The position numbers and the translations under genes were made by a program. A stretch of 64,000 bases of DNA from Aquila chrysaetos chrysaetos. Its lineage: Eukaryota > Chordata > Aves > Accipitriformes > Accipitridae. Positions within the stretch are counted from its first letter, which is position 1. The number at the start of each line of letters is the position of its first letter. The notes under the pieces were generated by a model. It did no database searches, had not been told where the DNA came from, and worked only from the letters and a program-made list of their open reading frames with translations. Below, in pieces: positions 1 to 13,200 of the stretch. Where the stretch lies: NCBI RefSeq assembly GCF_900496995.4, contig NC_044030.1, forward strand, positions 75,184,017 through 75,248,016. The letters are read 5' to 3'.

Positions 1-94
1 CTGTGTGTGCATCATTTTACAATGTCCTTTTCAGTCTCCATCTCTTCTAGCCACCTGCTGCTGATTCTGTTTCCATTGCATCTGAAGCAATGTG

Positions 95-840
95 TGTGAT
101 TTCTCCCTAACAGACTTCCTTCATCATCTTTGTGGCCCTTCACGGGACTCCCTCCAGTATGTCCGTGTCTCTTCTACTGGGGAGCCCACTGGACGCAGCA
201 CTCCAGATGTGTCTCACCAGGCTGAGCAGAGGGGAAGGATTGTTCTGCTAGCAATGGAGCCCAGGATGCTGTTGGCTGCCTTTGCTGCAAGGGCACGTTG
301 CTGGCTCATGTTCAGGTGTTCCACCTGGATCCCCAGGTCCTTCTCTGCAAAGCTGCTTTCCAGCCAGTCGGCCCCCAGGCTGTAGCGGTGCTGGGGGTTA
401 TCTGCCCCCAGGTGCAGGACTTTGCATTTCCCTTTGTTGAACTGCCTGGGGTTGCTGTCAGCCCATTTTTCCAGCCTGTCGAGGTCCCTCTCAGTGGTGG
501 CACAACCCTCTGGTGTATCAGCCACTCCTCCCAGTGCGAACCTGCTGAGGGTGCACTCTGTCCCATCATCCAGCTCATTAATGAAGATGTCCAGTTGAAC
601 AGGACTGGCCCCAGTATTGACCTGTGGAGCACACTGCCAGTCACTGCCTTCCAGCTGGACTTTGTGCTGTTAATCACAATCCTTTAAGCCTGGCAGTTCA
701 GTCAGTTTCAATCCAGCTCACGCCCACTTATCTAGTCCATATTTCATCAGTTAGTTTGTTAATAAGGATGTTAACAGAGGACAGTAGCAAAAGCCCTGCT
801 AAAGTTGAGAAGACAGCAGGTAGGTATTCAGGTAGGTGAT
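95..840 (-). mobile_element. CR1 LINE fragment (reverse transcriptase C-terminal part and 3' region)
   Basis: Read on the minus strand, this stretch encodes broken pieces of the CR1 ORF2 reverse transcriptase, split between frames. Visible signatures are SILGPVLFN, DLDRLEKWAD, FNKGKCKVLHLG and LNMSQQRALAAK, all typical of the C-terminal part of avian CR1 reverse transcriptase. The higher coordinates (about 660-840) match the region just before the catalytic core; the lower ones (about 95-230) match the segment after the coding region. Frameshifts and stops show that it is dead. CR1 is the dominant LINE of birds. The edges are approximate. Confidence 0.88.
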
Positions 841-2439
841 TTCAAAACACTGATTTGCTTGACTGATGGTACTCCAGCAGACTGGGGCAGTTAAAGATGT
901 GCTCACAAAAATCTCTCTGCTGACAGTGCCCATGGTTGCAACTCAAAGCGAAAAGGCTGTCAAAAGCAAGTAGGGACTAGAAACATATTCAGCAAGCTTA
1001 GCCATTTAGAGTGTTGGTAACTGAAACAAATAATGTCTTGTCTTTCTTGAGGAAATTCAGTCCTCAATCTTCTCACTCTGCATTTACAAAAGAGTAACTG
1101 AGAGCCAAATGTTGTTTGCAGCTGAGATGGAGAAAAGAAAACCAGCCTGTCTTGCACTGAGTTGTATCTGAGGATGAAACAGAACAGAAAGGAGAAGAAG
1201 AGTCACTGATAAATTACTGGGGAGAGGGATCAAGCCTTTGTGAGTGGCTCGGAGAGATCCTCCAGCCACCACAGCTGGTGCCTAAACACTGCACCGGGTT
1301 ATCTACAGTAATAACCCCAAACTGGCTGCAAAGCCTCAGCACACATCCATTGCCCTCTAGAATTATGCTTGATCATGATGTGTGATGAAAACTGCCTGCT
1401 TGGTGGGTGCACCAGGTCTGAAGGCCCTGCTGATGAACTGTGGGGCAGAAGTAAACAGCAGGTTACATTTCTTTGTCTGTTTTTTTCCAGACTTCATTAA
1501 CCATGATAGTTTATGAAGACTGTTGTCTTCTGAAGAACTGAAGACCTCTCATAGATAATAACCGTTTAAAGACACTGGTGATATTTTGAGCACTGAATCA
1601 ATAATGGGCCTGAAATACCATAAGCCAAGGTATACCAGAGAAGGACTTGACTGATTTTCCTTTTGAGGCTTTTGAAGCAGCACCGCTCTGGGCTCCCAGG
1701 GCTCCTCTTGCCATCTGGGCAGCACGGCCCTTGTGAGATTGCTCTTTCCTGGAGACCCCGAAACAGAGCCGATACAGTCCAGAGGAACAGGTCGTGCAGA
1801 GCTGTACACAGCAGGTGACACAGATGGGCCTGGGTGCCAAATGCCTGGTCAGTGAGTGTCCAGAGGAGGCAAAGGCTTGATCCTGCAGTCAGCATTAGCA
1901 GAGGTAACACTAGCCCTCTGCAGGTCCCCCTTGTTTTGCTGAATTGGGCCTCAGAGGGGTACTGTGTGTATCTACAAATGCTGCGCAGCTGCTGGGCCAG
2001 ACCAGCAGTTAAAGGCTGGAGGGAAAAAGGCATTAAAGATTTGAGGTGAAGGTGGTCCCACTGAAAACAGGGAGTCACTCTCACGATCCACAAACTAAAT
2101 GCTACAGCACAGAGCATTGCCACAGGGACTCGGAGCAGGGGTTTTATTACAGCTGCAATTTAAACAGCAGAAGAGCTCCATCCTTTTAAAGGTAAAAAGT
2201 TTTGACCACATCTCTTTTCTCTTTCTATGGCTGATAGCATGGTTCACTTACTGCTCTGATGCAAAACACTGGGTCAGTGAGTACTGGCAGCTGCTAAAAA
2301 TGAGTGGTGCAAGAAACAGCAATCCCCTTGTGCCGTGCCTGTTGGCAGTGCTGCACACATACATACACACACATATGCATGGCTGCTCTTTCTTCTAACA
2401 AATGCAATCTAATTAAAAATGCTACTTGGCAAACACACA

Positions 2440-2690
2440 GAAGAGGCAGTGTGGTGAGGGGAGCAGAGCCCTGGTTTGCAAGTCTGAAGGTCTAATTCTT
2501 CCAGGGGTTTGCAGAGTGACACCAGGTAAGTCACCACAGCGCTCTGCACTCCTGGTGCACCCTGTAATTAAATCGCCAGCTCTTCAGAGCAGAGGCTGCC
2601 TGTGTACAGCTTTGAACAATGAGGTTTTGATCTTGTTTGAGGTCCCTTGGCACTGCATTAATACTGTTATATTAATCATATTATATGATT
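2440..2690 (+). mobile_element. Ancient MIR/CORE-SINE copy
   Basis: The order of landmarks follows the amniote MIR-type SINE: a tRNA-derived head beginning GGCAGTGTGGTGAGGGG, then the core around AGTGACACCAGGTAAGTCAC, then a tail with CTTCAGAGCAGAGGCTG, TGTACAGC and AACAATGAGGTTTTGATC. The tail resembles the L3/CR1-like end these SINEs share with their LINE partner. The copy is highly diverged, as expected for an element that spread before birds arose. The edges are approximate. Confidence 0.68.
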
Positions 2691-4139
2691 TACTGCCACA
2701 TCACCAGGACAGTTTTTAAGAAGAATGACCCTGCGATAAAGGGACAGAGCTGAGGATGGGAAGTTAAAACTTCTAGTCCAGATTTCCATTATAATTTTGA
2801 GCTTAGCATTTATTCCTTCAACTGGTATAAAACCCTGGCTTGCATAGGTTAGCCATTAGTGAACTAAGATTTGTAGACATTATCTTTAGATTGCTCCACT
2901 GGTTGCTGTTCTTATTTATTTTGTCTCAGCTGTGACACAGATAATCCATTTAAGCTCATGTTATCATGTTCAAAAAGAGGCTATATAACAAAGGCATTAT
3001 AAATTACTGTTCATAAGCAAACGGTATTCTCCCAGGGGTTTGAAGCTGTGAATGAATGGGCTGCTCATCCATGGTGGGGAAGAGAGGGGAGTTGTAGAGA
3101 GGACCCACTTGGCAGCTCCTGGCACATGTGAGGACAGAGATTTCAGTGTTCCTAGTTTGGGTTAATACGTGCAGCTGAACTTCAAATCATCATTTCCTTT
3201 GCCATTGAAGGTGGCATCTGTGCTAGGAGGGCAGGGACAGCAAATACCCACCACCTCATGAGCCCTGACACAGGCATCTCTGCTTTCCTAGCACCCTCTA
3301 ATATTGCAAGCCCAGAAATACTTGTCTGAACAAGCATGATTGATTAGCTGTGGATATACGGTAATTATACCATACTCAGCAGTGCTTTATTCTGGTTACA
3401 GCAGGGTGGGATAAGAATGGTGTCAATGTTTTGTCTTTCAGCAGGTTCTTCATTTACTGTGGTGAGACTACTGCTCCATATGAGATACATACTGATACCT
3501 TTCTCCATCTTAAGTTTTAATGGATAGTACAAGACAGAGGTTTCTAAGCAGTGCAATACTTGCTTTTCTTCATTGACATGGACAGAAAATTGCATTATTT
3601 GGTGTATCTTAAATCATGTGCAGACTGATATCACAAACGATAGCTGTTACTTTTTTCCATTCACTTGGAAACACTGCTAGACAAAGAGTGACAGCTTGCC
3701 ATAATCTCCCTGCACTACCCTCCATACATAGGGATGATTGAAACAACCTTATCAGTGGTTTATGATACTTGTTCTGATGAGTTTGTTAATTGCAACATAC
3801 AGATTATCCTGTAAACAAAGTACTGCTTTGCAAATTATTCTTCTGTTGAGAACACAAAGCCATACATCACGTCATTGCACCTTGTGCTCCACTGGCTCTA
3901 TGTGGAGCATCTTGAAAACTCAGGAGTTAATTGCTGGGAAATCAACATTCATTAAACCAGAAATAGTAAAGAAAGGTTCTAACTTTATGTGCTGGTGGCG
4001 AGAAAAGAGTAGCTCCTTCCTATAAAGTAGAAAAGTGTTTGAAGCCCCCAATAAGTGTACCATATCTATTAGCACAGGCAGGCCCTGTTTTCTGTATTTC
4101 CTTACTCTCTTCCCTTTTCTTTTGTCTTTTTCTATATAG

Positions 4140-4310
4140 AAGAGACCCCAGCCTCACAATATGCTCTTCTTTGGATGCTGGGGATTTGGGTTTGAATCCC
4201 CTCAGGCAGAGGAGGGAATAAAATGGGGGATGCCACGTCTGGGACAGGGAGTCAGTGCATGGCAACTGGCGACTTTTAGATGAATACGACACGGCCTCTG
4301 TGGTTTAGGT
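4140..4310. repeat. Possible degenerate ancient SINE
   Basis: A stretch around GGGTTTGAATCCCCTCAGG followed by AGAGGAGGGAATAAAATGGG resembles the tRNA-like part of old amniote SINEs, probably lying in reverse. No canonical tRNA cloverleaf can be folded from it. The resemblance is from memory and weak. Confidence 0.28.
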
Positions 4311-7300
4311 GCTTCAGGGCCAGGCAGCAGCTGATTGCAGAATCAGTTATGGACTCTAGTTTCCAGTTGAGTCCCACTCTAGATTCTGAGATCTTCCTTG
4401 AATTCAGTTGCAAGAGTTGAGGTTTTTTTAAACAGCTCTTTTTGTCGGCTTTTCAGATCAGTGAGTTGTTGTCCTTTCCAAACCAGCCAGGCTAAATGCT
4501 GGATTCCTCTGACAGTCTGTACATGAAATCTGAAAGGAGGGACCTGAACCCTGAAAAAACCAGCTCTGAATTTCTTTAAAATAATGTGCTCTTTGTTCCT
4601 CCTTAAGTCTAATTTCCCCACCTGCAAATCCAGAATGATACAAGTTCATATATCATACGATGAAATGGAGATTTGTTTGATGGTAATTTCTAGTCAGACC
4701 TTGAAAGTCTTATTCTGTGGAAAAAGTCTTATACTGAAAAAACAAAATAAACTTGTCATTGGAAAGTAAAACCCAAACATTCTGAAATTATTTTTATTTC
4801 CACTCTGTGAACAGTCTCAGAAAAATCTCTGGTAATAAAAGATATTAATAGCTCAGCCTCCTGATGCTGAGGAGTGTAGGGATATCTGCCTTTCAGTGTG
4901 AGAAGGGGGAACCTTGGTAGTAAAGGGAATGTACAATCTGTTCAGGGATGATATGCTCAAAGACTTACAGTCATTTAAAAATCCTAAAGAAAGAAATCTT
5001 ACTCCTAAAGAAAGTCTCTATTTGATCCCTTTGTCCTGTTATTATGATCTGAAGGTATTTGGACCACCTGATCTCTCTGCTGACACCATCTGTCTTGATG
5101 TGGGGGCCAGAACTAAGAATACATATGTGTGATTTGATTTCCCATAGCTAAAAGTGGAGCATTTATGAATTAGTGTCATTGTATGATTATTAACTCTCAA
5201 CTGGCAATGGCTTCTTGGAAGGGCAAGCTTAGTAATTCATCCCATTTTGACATTTCAGTGGCTGCACCAATAAAAGGTGTCTTTCCATATTCATGCTCAT
5301 ATTCATAGCTAAGAAGTCTAGTGCTCAGTTCATTCAAAGCTGTTCCAGTGTGCAGCCTGCCATCCTTGCAGATACATGAGGGGTAGAGATTTCACATCCT
5401 TATGCTCTTTATCCCACTGAATAAAAATAGAGAGAAATTTTCCTTTTATTACTAATGTGTTGTAGACAGGTTACAGTGTCTCTGAAGTGTGCAATTAAAC
5501 GTGTGTATTAAACATAATTAGATTAGTGCAGAATATTAAGTTAACTTGCGCTGAGGTTGCCATACACACTCAATGTACAACTGTTAGTTTTGAGAATTCC
5601 CAAAATGAAGAGTCATGTTTCAGGAATGTAATAAATCAATAAATGTCTGGTTTCTAACCCTGCTTCTTGTGATGGCTAGCAAAAGGTGTTTTTAAGTGTC
5701 AGCCACAAACTGGCACACAGTGAACATATTCTTTTCTAATCTAGTGAGATAAACCCATCACAGCATGGGATGCTTCAAACTCCAAGGACCTTAATTGTAC
5801 TTTGCATCTGGATGTCAGCACGGAGAGCACTGTGTGTTTTTGTTCCACGCTTTCTTGCTTAATCTCTGCTCCCCTCTGTCAACCTTCTTGTCCCTGTTTC
5901 TGCTTGTCTCTCTGGAGAATCCCAGAGAGGCAGTTCCAAAGACTTTGGGGAAGCCAAGGCTGTCTCATGATGCAGTATGGATTCAGCTGTTGTGCCTCTG
6001 TTCTAGTGGTCCCTACTACCTTATCTTTTAATACAGCTAGATATATACAGTTGTTTTGTGGAAGCCCTGTCATATTTAATTGGCATAATTATTTTTTTTT
6101 CCTGGATGCTGAACACTTTAGGTTTGGTTGGTGGCTTTTTTTCAGTTTTCACAGCTGACTTCTGTGCATCTCAGAACATTTACCTGTTTGCAGAAGAGCT
6201 TTGTGATACAGTGGAAGGATATTGTTTTAAGAGGGAGGCAGATACCTTATGTATTGAAACTAATTGTGTAGACCAGATGACTTTAAAGTCTGAGAACACT
6301 ATAGAATGTCCCTGCCTGACCCAGTTTATCTAAGCACATGTTCTTTTTAGTAAATTACTGGAAGATGTTAATGTGTGTCTTGCTTCAGAGGCTCTCCTAT
6401 GTGAAAAAAAATTAACTTTGATACAAGGCCAAATGTAGCTCATTCTGTGTGAGCATATTAAATCACAGTGGCTAACAAGGCATCACCCACACCCAGACAA
6501 TAGTGAAGGAATATTCCTGTCCAAGGCAGATGGAAAACACCAGTGTGTACAAAGGCTGAGTGGTTTTGGAAAAACTCTTTAAGCACCAAGCAGTAAGTAA
6601 GTGCTGTCTTTTTTTAATAAGCATAGCCTCTAGCAATGCTTAATTTTCATTGCATCAGTTTACCATTATCTGATTTGAGGGCCAGTTGCTTAGATCTTTG
6701 CCAGAATTGACTGTGCAGTTAAGAAATGGTGGAGAAGACTAAGGCAATCATAAAATTACACAGGGCCTGAAATGAGTTTTCAAAGACCCCTTGATTTTGG
6801 CCTACTCTAACATGGGAAAAAAAAAAAATCAGACTTGGCAAACTAGCTTTCTTTTCCCAGAAGGTTTGCTGTGTTTGCTTTTCTGGGGGAACAGACATGG
6901 ACAGGGTTTGGATGCAATGGAAAAAAAAATGTTGTCAGAGCAAGACTGACAGTGTAAAGGTACCAATTAACAATTTATCTCACAGCTGGGTTCTCCCCAA
7001 AGGTGATGCTTCAGGGCTTTTAGAGGAGTTCACGTAACATTACTGAATCTGAATATTGAAACTGCACCAGATTGTCCCAGTGGTGTAACTGAGGAAGTCT
7101 TATCAGCCACTGTGTGAATTTCATCCCAAGATATGACAGGAAGAGTCTTAGTTGAATTACCCTTTGGTCATGGCAGTGTCCAGATGGCTCTGGGCCAGGG
7201 GAAACTCTTTTATGGGAGTTTGCAGAACTGAGGAGTTTCACCGAAAACTGAAGGCTGGCACAGCGATTCCTGCCAGGTACAGAAATTCCTGCCAGACCTT

Positions 7301-8922
7301 TTCTGTATATACTTGGATGATCTATCAGGTTAGGTATCTTACTTCCCTGTCATTCTGTGTGCTTTCTTCAGTGATTTGCTTCGAAATCTGCTTTAAGGTA
7401 TGAGCGAACAAAACGTGCTGTGAAGTAAAGCAGAGTTGGAGCTGTACCTTATCAGCTACTCCACAGGAAACATTCATAACATGGAGGAGTCTGTGGTAAA
7501 CATCAGGCGATTTACATGCCCATGAAAATCTCCCTAAGGATGTAGACTAAAAACCAAGCTGCAAATGTTTTGTTTCTCTTGCCTAATGCCAGTAATCAGA
7601 GCACGCTCTGCAGAACTGGAGAGGTGGCTTTCAGCCTTCTCAGACCCTGGAAAGAATGATACAAAGGCTTCTCTCCTGCTTGACAAGTGGTCCCACCATT
7701 AAGCTATGACACCAAAGTTGCATCCTCCTGCCTTGGAAGACATGCACAGTACTTTGTCGGGAGCTTAGTCCTACCAAAGATTATAAGCAGCGATCAAAGT
7801 CTACTCTTCAGAGGACTTCTGGTTGGACCAAGAGAGGATGTGCTGCTCAGGCCAGGCCAGTTCTGCTTCTGCGCATGTCCACACCTCTTGGCAGCTGCAG
7901 AACTTAAATAGCAGAGAGCTTGAGTTTAGATGGCACTTGAGTGCAGCGTGGCACAGATCACAATTTGGACGTAGACACCTTCATTCTGTCCACACCCTGC
8001 TGGAGGTACGTATTTTATTGGATTGTACTCTTAGGTGTTGTTTCTAGTAACATGTTCATGTATGTACATATATATTGTTATATAGGTATTTAAAAGCATG
8101 GTCTAAGTCAATGAGGTTTCTGTAGCAGGGCAACTTGTCCAAGACTGACACCTACTGAGCCATACACAGTACTGGCTAGCGTTTCACAGCATCAGTATCA
8201 TTGTGTGACTATGGCAGTTTAATCCTAGTGTGCGTAGGGATCCCTGCAAAACAAAAGGCAGAGCTCTCTCTGAAAATCAACAAATACACCAGCCTAGTGG
8301 AAAGGTGATCTCAGGCACAATTCCTAGAGAGAAAGAGAGCTAGTGGCTCCTTCTTCCTGGTGGACAGATATCTACTCTGTTTTTGCTTCAACATTTGATG
8401 AAGTCCTTCTGCCCCAGGGATAGCTGACATCTGATTCCACCATTCTGCACAAGCAACAGTCACTTCACAGCATAGCAAAGCAGGTGCAAAGTACCGAAAA
8501 TAATAACCCACGTAGTAATTTTGAAAGCAGCAAGGCAGTAGAAAGTCAATTCCTCCCCCTCCCCCTTTTTTTTCCCACAGCAGTTAGATGGAACATTTAA
8601 TCTGAATGAACCAAAGGAGGACAAAATAGATTTTGCTAGAAGTTGCTGGGGTTGTGGTCTAGGGAGACTGAATTCACAGCAGGTTCAAGTGTTGATACAA
8701 TGTTACCATTGCCCCTGAGAAAGATAAGTGAGAAAAGGCTAGATAAAATGCTTCTGCCCAGATAATAAAGGAAATGGTGAGACTTGGGAGATTTTCAAAA
8801 GATAGGATGGTTCAAACCTGTCCTCAGCTTTGTCTGATCTTTGCCAGGGCTGTAGCAATAGCTTTCTTTGTAAAGGAACAGTTACCAACCACCTTTGGAA
8901 GCTGTTCAGGTCAGTTAAGATT

Positions 8923-8965
8923 AAAAAAACAAAACAAAACAAAACAAAAACCCAAACCAAAAAAC
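8923..8965. repeat. A-rich (AAAAC)n simple repeat
   Basis: About four AAAAC units run into further A-rich sequence. A similar but less regular A/C-rich stretch follows at about 9,030-9,062. This looks like a simple sequence repeat; no retroposed gene is seen next to it. Confidence 0.8.
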
Positions 8966-9764
8966 CTCAGACCATGATTTTATTTTTTGTCAGTGACAGA
9001 CATTTGCCTCTTGTCAGCCAGATGTGCAAAAAAAACCTCAATCAAAAAACCAAACCCAAAACCAGTTGATGTGATCCCTCAACTGTGATAGGAGGGGCTG
9101 CTAATTGAATATGCAATACCCTGGACTGGAGGTTTGGGAAGGAAGTGTTCCACTGAAAGGGACTGTACCTATTAAACTGAAAAATTGCATTTGTCTTAAA
9201 AAAAACCAACAAACCACATTATCCTTTTTTAGTCCAGTACATTCTTGTTTCTGCTGTGACATATACAGCCTTACTGAAGGGACAGCTCAGTGTAAGAATA
9301 GAAACACTCTCTGTTCCCAAGGCTCTTGCTTTTCTTAGCTGTTTCTTTGGCCCTACTATGCCCTCTCTCTTCCAGACAGTCTTACCGCCTTCTACAGTTA
9401 CAACAACCTTCCCTGAGAGCCAGCACATTTCAGATACTGCCTCTGGAAAAGGGTATAGTTGGCTTTGGTTGGCAGCTCAGTGCTCTCTGGCAGATGGCCC
9501 CATGTCAGGAGTGTCATGCAGTGAGAGCTGAGCCACTCCCAGAGGCAGCAATCGCTGTGGAAGTGGGAGACCTCTGTTCCATTGCCCCGTTCATGGCAGT
9601 GGGAACTGTTCAGAGTTAACATATTTAATTGGTGTAAGACCAGCAGACGAGACTGCAAGGTACCACTTTCCTTGCTAAAGGAGACACTCCAAAAGCTCCT
9701 ACAGTGCATGGCTTGTGTGTGGTTTCTTAAGCCTGAGGTCTTTTGTTTAACTTTCATGAAAAAC

Positions 9765-10098
9765 ATTTGTTACCAAAATGTGTTTTATTCTTAACAGGGT
9801 AGTTAGAATGCTATGGGTATCCCTGATTAACATTTCCATTTTCCCTTGCAGTCACAGAAAGTCATTTCATCTTGCTTCACCTGTCATTGTCAGAGGCCAG
9901 GAAATTTTACTTCAAGGTTTGTGAAAAATTGGTTTTTTTTACAAAAAGACACATTTCTGATTAAAGAAAAATCTCTGCTAAAGTGAGCAAGAGGTCCAAT
10001 GTGAAATATATTTCAAATCTTGTTCAGCACAAAAACTCTGTGGTTAACTGAATTAAGAAAACTAGAATCTTTTTTTATGCCAGCGAGGGCAGATGGTG
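9765..10098 (-). other. TARS1: TARS1 3' untranslated region
   Basis: This stretch follows the TARS1 stop codon (10,099-10,101, minus strand) and holds a canonical AATAAA at 9,784-9,789 on the minus strand. Cleavage about 10-30 bases further on gives a UTR of roughly 320-335 bases. The exact end is inferred. Confidence 0.65.
9784..9789 (-). terminator. TARS1: TARS1 polyadenylation signal AATAAA
   Basis: The plus strand reads TTTATT, which is AATAAA in the TARS1 sense direction, about 310 bases after the stop codon. It is the nearest canonical signal I noticed downstream of the stop. Confidence 0.6.
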
Positions 10099-10247
10099 TT
10101 AAAATTCCTCTTCAGCTTGTCTGGAGCGAGAGCATTTCAGTTCCAGCAGTCTCTCCACAGTGTCTGCAATTGTACGCTCACCATGCACTTTGTTATCTCG
10201 GGTGCGGATGTTAACTGTTCCACTTGCCTTCTCCTTTTCACCAACAA
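10099..10247 (-). CDS. TARS1: TARS1 coding exon 19 (last)
   Basis: Encodes residues 664-711 and the TAA stop, completing the anticodon-binding domain ([19 protein letters not shown]) and ending in RQAEEEF, like other vertebrate TARS1 proteins. The acceptor is TTTCTAG; the first two bases complete a valine codon begun in exon 18. Confidence 0.95.
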
Positions 10248-13200
10248 CTAGAAACAACCAAGATGCAAAGGAATGAACTTAACACTTAGGAAGCTCTTTT
10301 TTTCCCCCTCCCATTCTCTTAAAACTTAGGCATACTAAACAAAAATTATAAAGAGCTTACCAACACAATCAAATCCTTCTTTGCCCTCCTCCCAGCTCCC
10401 CCCACTTAGATTTGCAACAGCCGATAGCCTTATTTAATCTCGTATCATTTAACAGGTTTTATGAACAGCAGCTTAGCAAAATATAAGTAAAGAGAAAAGT
10501 AAACTTAGTAAGTCCAGCTTGACTTACTTCTTATTAGAGAGAACCAATGGAGTACTTACGGGCAAAGATTAGAAAGACAACTTGATTGTAAATAACCAAT
10601 AGCTATTTGTTTTCTTTACAGAGACAGCAAGATAGTTTATTGGTAAATCCCAAAGCTGTTTTACTTTAAGATACAAATACCAAGGAACTATATGTGTGTC
10701 TCATTACTAATACAAATTTTATGTAATATACTTTAATGTTGCTACAGGAGATTTTATTTATTTCTCTGGTACCCCATCTACATTCAGTGGGACAACATTT
10801 TGAAACACCCTCTGAACGTAAGTTAGGTGAGGTTTTTTCCCTGATAGGCTGATCATTTGTTTGTGGTCTTGAAAGTAAAATGTGGTTGTGTCTTATCTGT
10901 ATCATATGCTTAAACTTTTAAAGAACACAAGAACTTTATTCATGATTCTATCAATTACTCTGAGGGTAGAGTTTCTCTGTTAAAGGCTCCTTCTACTCTA
11001 ATGGATCCCAGATAGTTTTAGGGGTTCCCAGTTTAGATGACATGACTAACGTGGTGCTTCAAATCACATACTTCAGGGTCAGTTTCTAATTGTCCCTGCA
11101 TCACCCTCTCGTGGAGGAGTCTTCTCCTATGCATACATGTATAGCTCAGAAGTGCACCACAGCAGAATGCAGTGAAAATACGGTACTTCTTTTGCTACAC
11201 TTGAAACAAGAGCATAAATTATTGGGGATGGGGGGTGAGGGGGATGTGGAAAAATTGCTCAACAATCTGACTGACAAAGGGCAAGAGATTTCATGTATGT
11301 CTCCACATTGCTGACCAGAGGACAGCAAAGACCTTTTTCTAAAGCAGCAGTAATGCCTTGGGCCATGGTGACCTCCTTTCAGTGACAGCTATATAAGCCA
11401 GCAAAGCCTATCATGCAGGCAGGAGAGGCTCCCTGGAATGGAGACTCTTAGGAGCAAAGTGACCTAAAACACTGACTACCACACTCTGCCTTGCTCACAG
11501 GAGAAAGATCAAATCCTATAACCTATGCAAGAAAGTCAGCCAGGATAAGGTAACAAATGCACTAGACGTTACCCAGAATAAAGTTATACTGTGCAAGCTG
11601 AGCATTTCTGATCTTCTTGTTCAGCGTGCACCCAGGATCTACATCAACATCTGCCATTAATCCAGCATCGTGGAAGTGCTGCCTGACCTAGGAGAAAAAG
11701 TATTTAAACTGTCACTATAGGATATTCATGGCAATGAACTATTTATGACTTGCAGACTTAAGCCAGTCAAGCTTATCTGACCCCTAAAGCAAAAGCACCG
11801 TCATTGGGTCAGGCATTGGAGATGAGCCCAGTTCAAGAAATGAAAACAGGTCAGCTATCGTGCAAGTACATACACACTAAATAACTAAGCAGTGATGTGA
11901 GTATCTAATGTTTTGTGCTGAATAGTGATTTGAGTTTGATATTGTGAAAGGCAGCAGCACGATGGAGCTTTCTGATTAGAACATTATTTTTTTTTGTTTT
12001 GCAGACTATTTTATTTATGTATAATGTGCCTGAAAGAAATTCAGGAGAAGGTCTGCCGGATGCTAAATATGTAAAGACCCATTTTCATCTTTCTTACTGC
12101 TTTTGCAAGATGCACATGGCCATGGGAGACTAGAACCTGAAGGGTAAGACAGCTTTTGAGCTAGAGAGAAAAAACTAAGTTTTCCAAAAATAAAAGCCTC
12201 ACACAGATCAGCATTTGTTGTTTAGCTACCCACAATCTATTTCAAGTTGTCTTTAAAATACATCTACAACTTCAGCAGCTAATAACTATCATTGCAATAT
12301 AAAAGTGATACATTGTAACATGCAAAGACTTGTAACATTTATCTGGGATAAATACTATTAATCATTAATAACCAAGTATCTCAACTAAATACAATATACT
12401 GAGAAAAAAAGCCCCGAAACCATATACATCACCTTTTGAGCATACTCATCACACGTTGGTCCCACTGGTACCACCATTACCTGCTGCGGAGACAGCCAGA
12501 GAGGCCTTCAATAAACAAACAAAACAAGTTTATAGAGCTTTCAGTAATTTTTTAGTATGAACAATCCTCTTAACAGATAGGACTAAAATCTAAACAAGAG
12601 ATTCATAACGCCAGCTGCTAAGATTGGGTTCAGAGGCAGTGACAGCCCTATACTTGTTACAATTTATCTCCCCAAAAGAACTGAGTGTCTAAAAGAATTG
12701 CAGTGTGGACAAAAGTACTTTTTGACCTGAAGATTCAAGTTGTGTTTTACAACAGACAACAAATCATAATTGAATTGTTGAGCTTATTACTAACCATGGG
12801 AAAACGTTTACTTTCGAGTCTTGTAATAATCAGAGGGGTCATCCCCGTCAGGTATTATACTGCAGCAGGTAAAGCAGATGGCCTACATAAATGACTCGTT
12901 GCAAGGCAGCCCAGCTGCAAAAGCAAAGTTGAGAGATATACACCTTGGGCAGACAAGCTGTATGCTGCACCTCTATGAGTGGTATCACATAGAGGCTACC
13001 ATATCTAGAATTATTTAATATCTAAGGAAGGTGGTTCAAAAGGAATTGCCCTGTGGTACACCTACGGCATGTCTCTGTAGCAAGCAAGCAGAACAAACCC
13101 TCATATTCTTGCATGCTTGGGGCTAATTTCTCTTCTACATAAAGCATTTGCTCAAACGGGAATAATAAATCTACTTTTCAACATTACCATTTGCCTCCAT

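Larger units (their letters stand above)
841..9764. other. Intergenic DNA 3' of TARS1, no recognised gene
   Basis: No exon of a known protein was recognised on either strand here. The stretch holds a MIR-type SINE (about 2,440-2,690), a degenerate SINE-like piece (about 4,140-4,310), an A-rich simple repeat (8,923-8,965) and otherwise AT-rich sequence without clear structure. A 185-codon minus-strand open frame at 1,566-2,123 is treated as a finding. In mammals the gene convergent with TARS1 is ADAMTS12; I did not recognise its exons here. Confidence 0.6.

Noticed and set aside
4186..4202. A tRNA-like T-arm (GGGTTTGAATCCC)
   Set aside because: The acceptor, D and anticodon stems cannot be formed around it, so it is at most a piece of an old tRNA-derived SINE.
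11389..11397. A TATA box (CTATATAAG) inside TARS1 intron 18
   Set aside because: No gene or first exon follows on the plus strand, and such motifs occur by chance in AT-rich introns.
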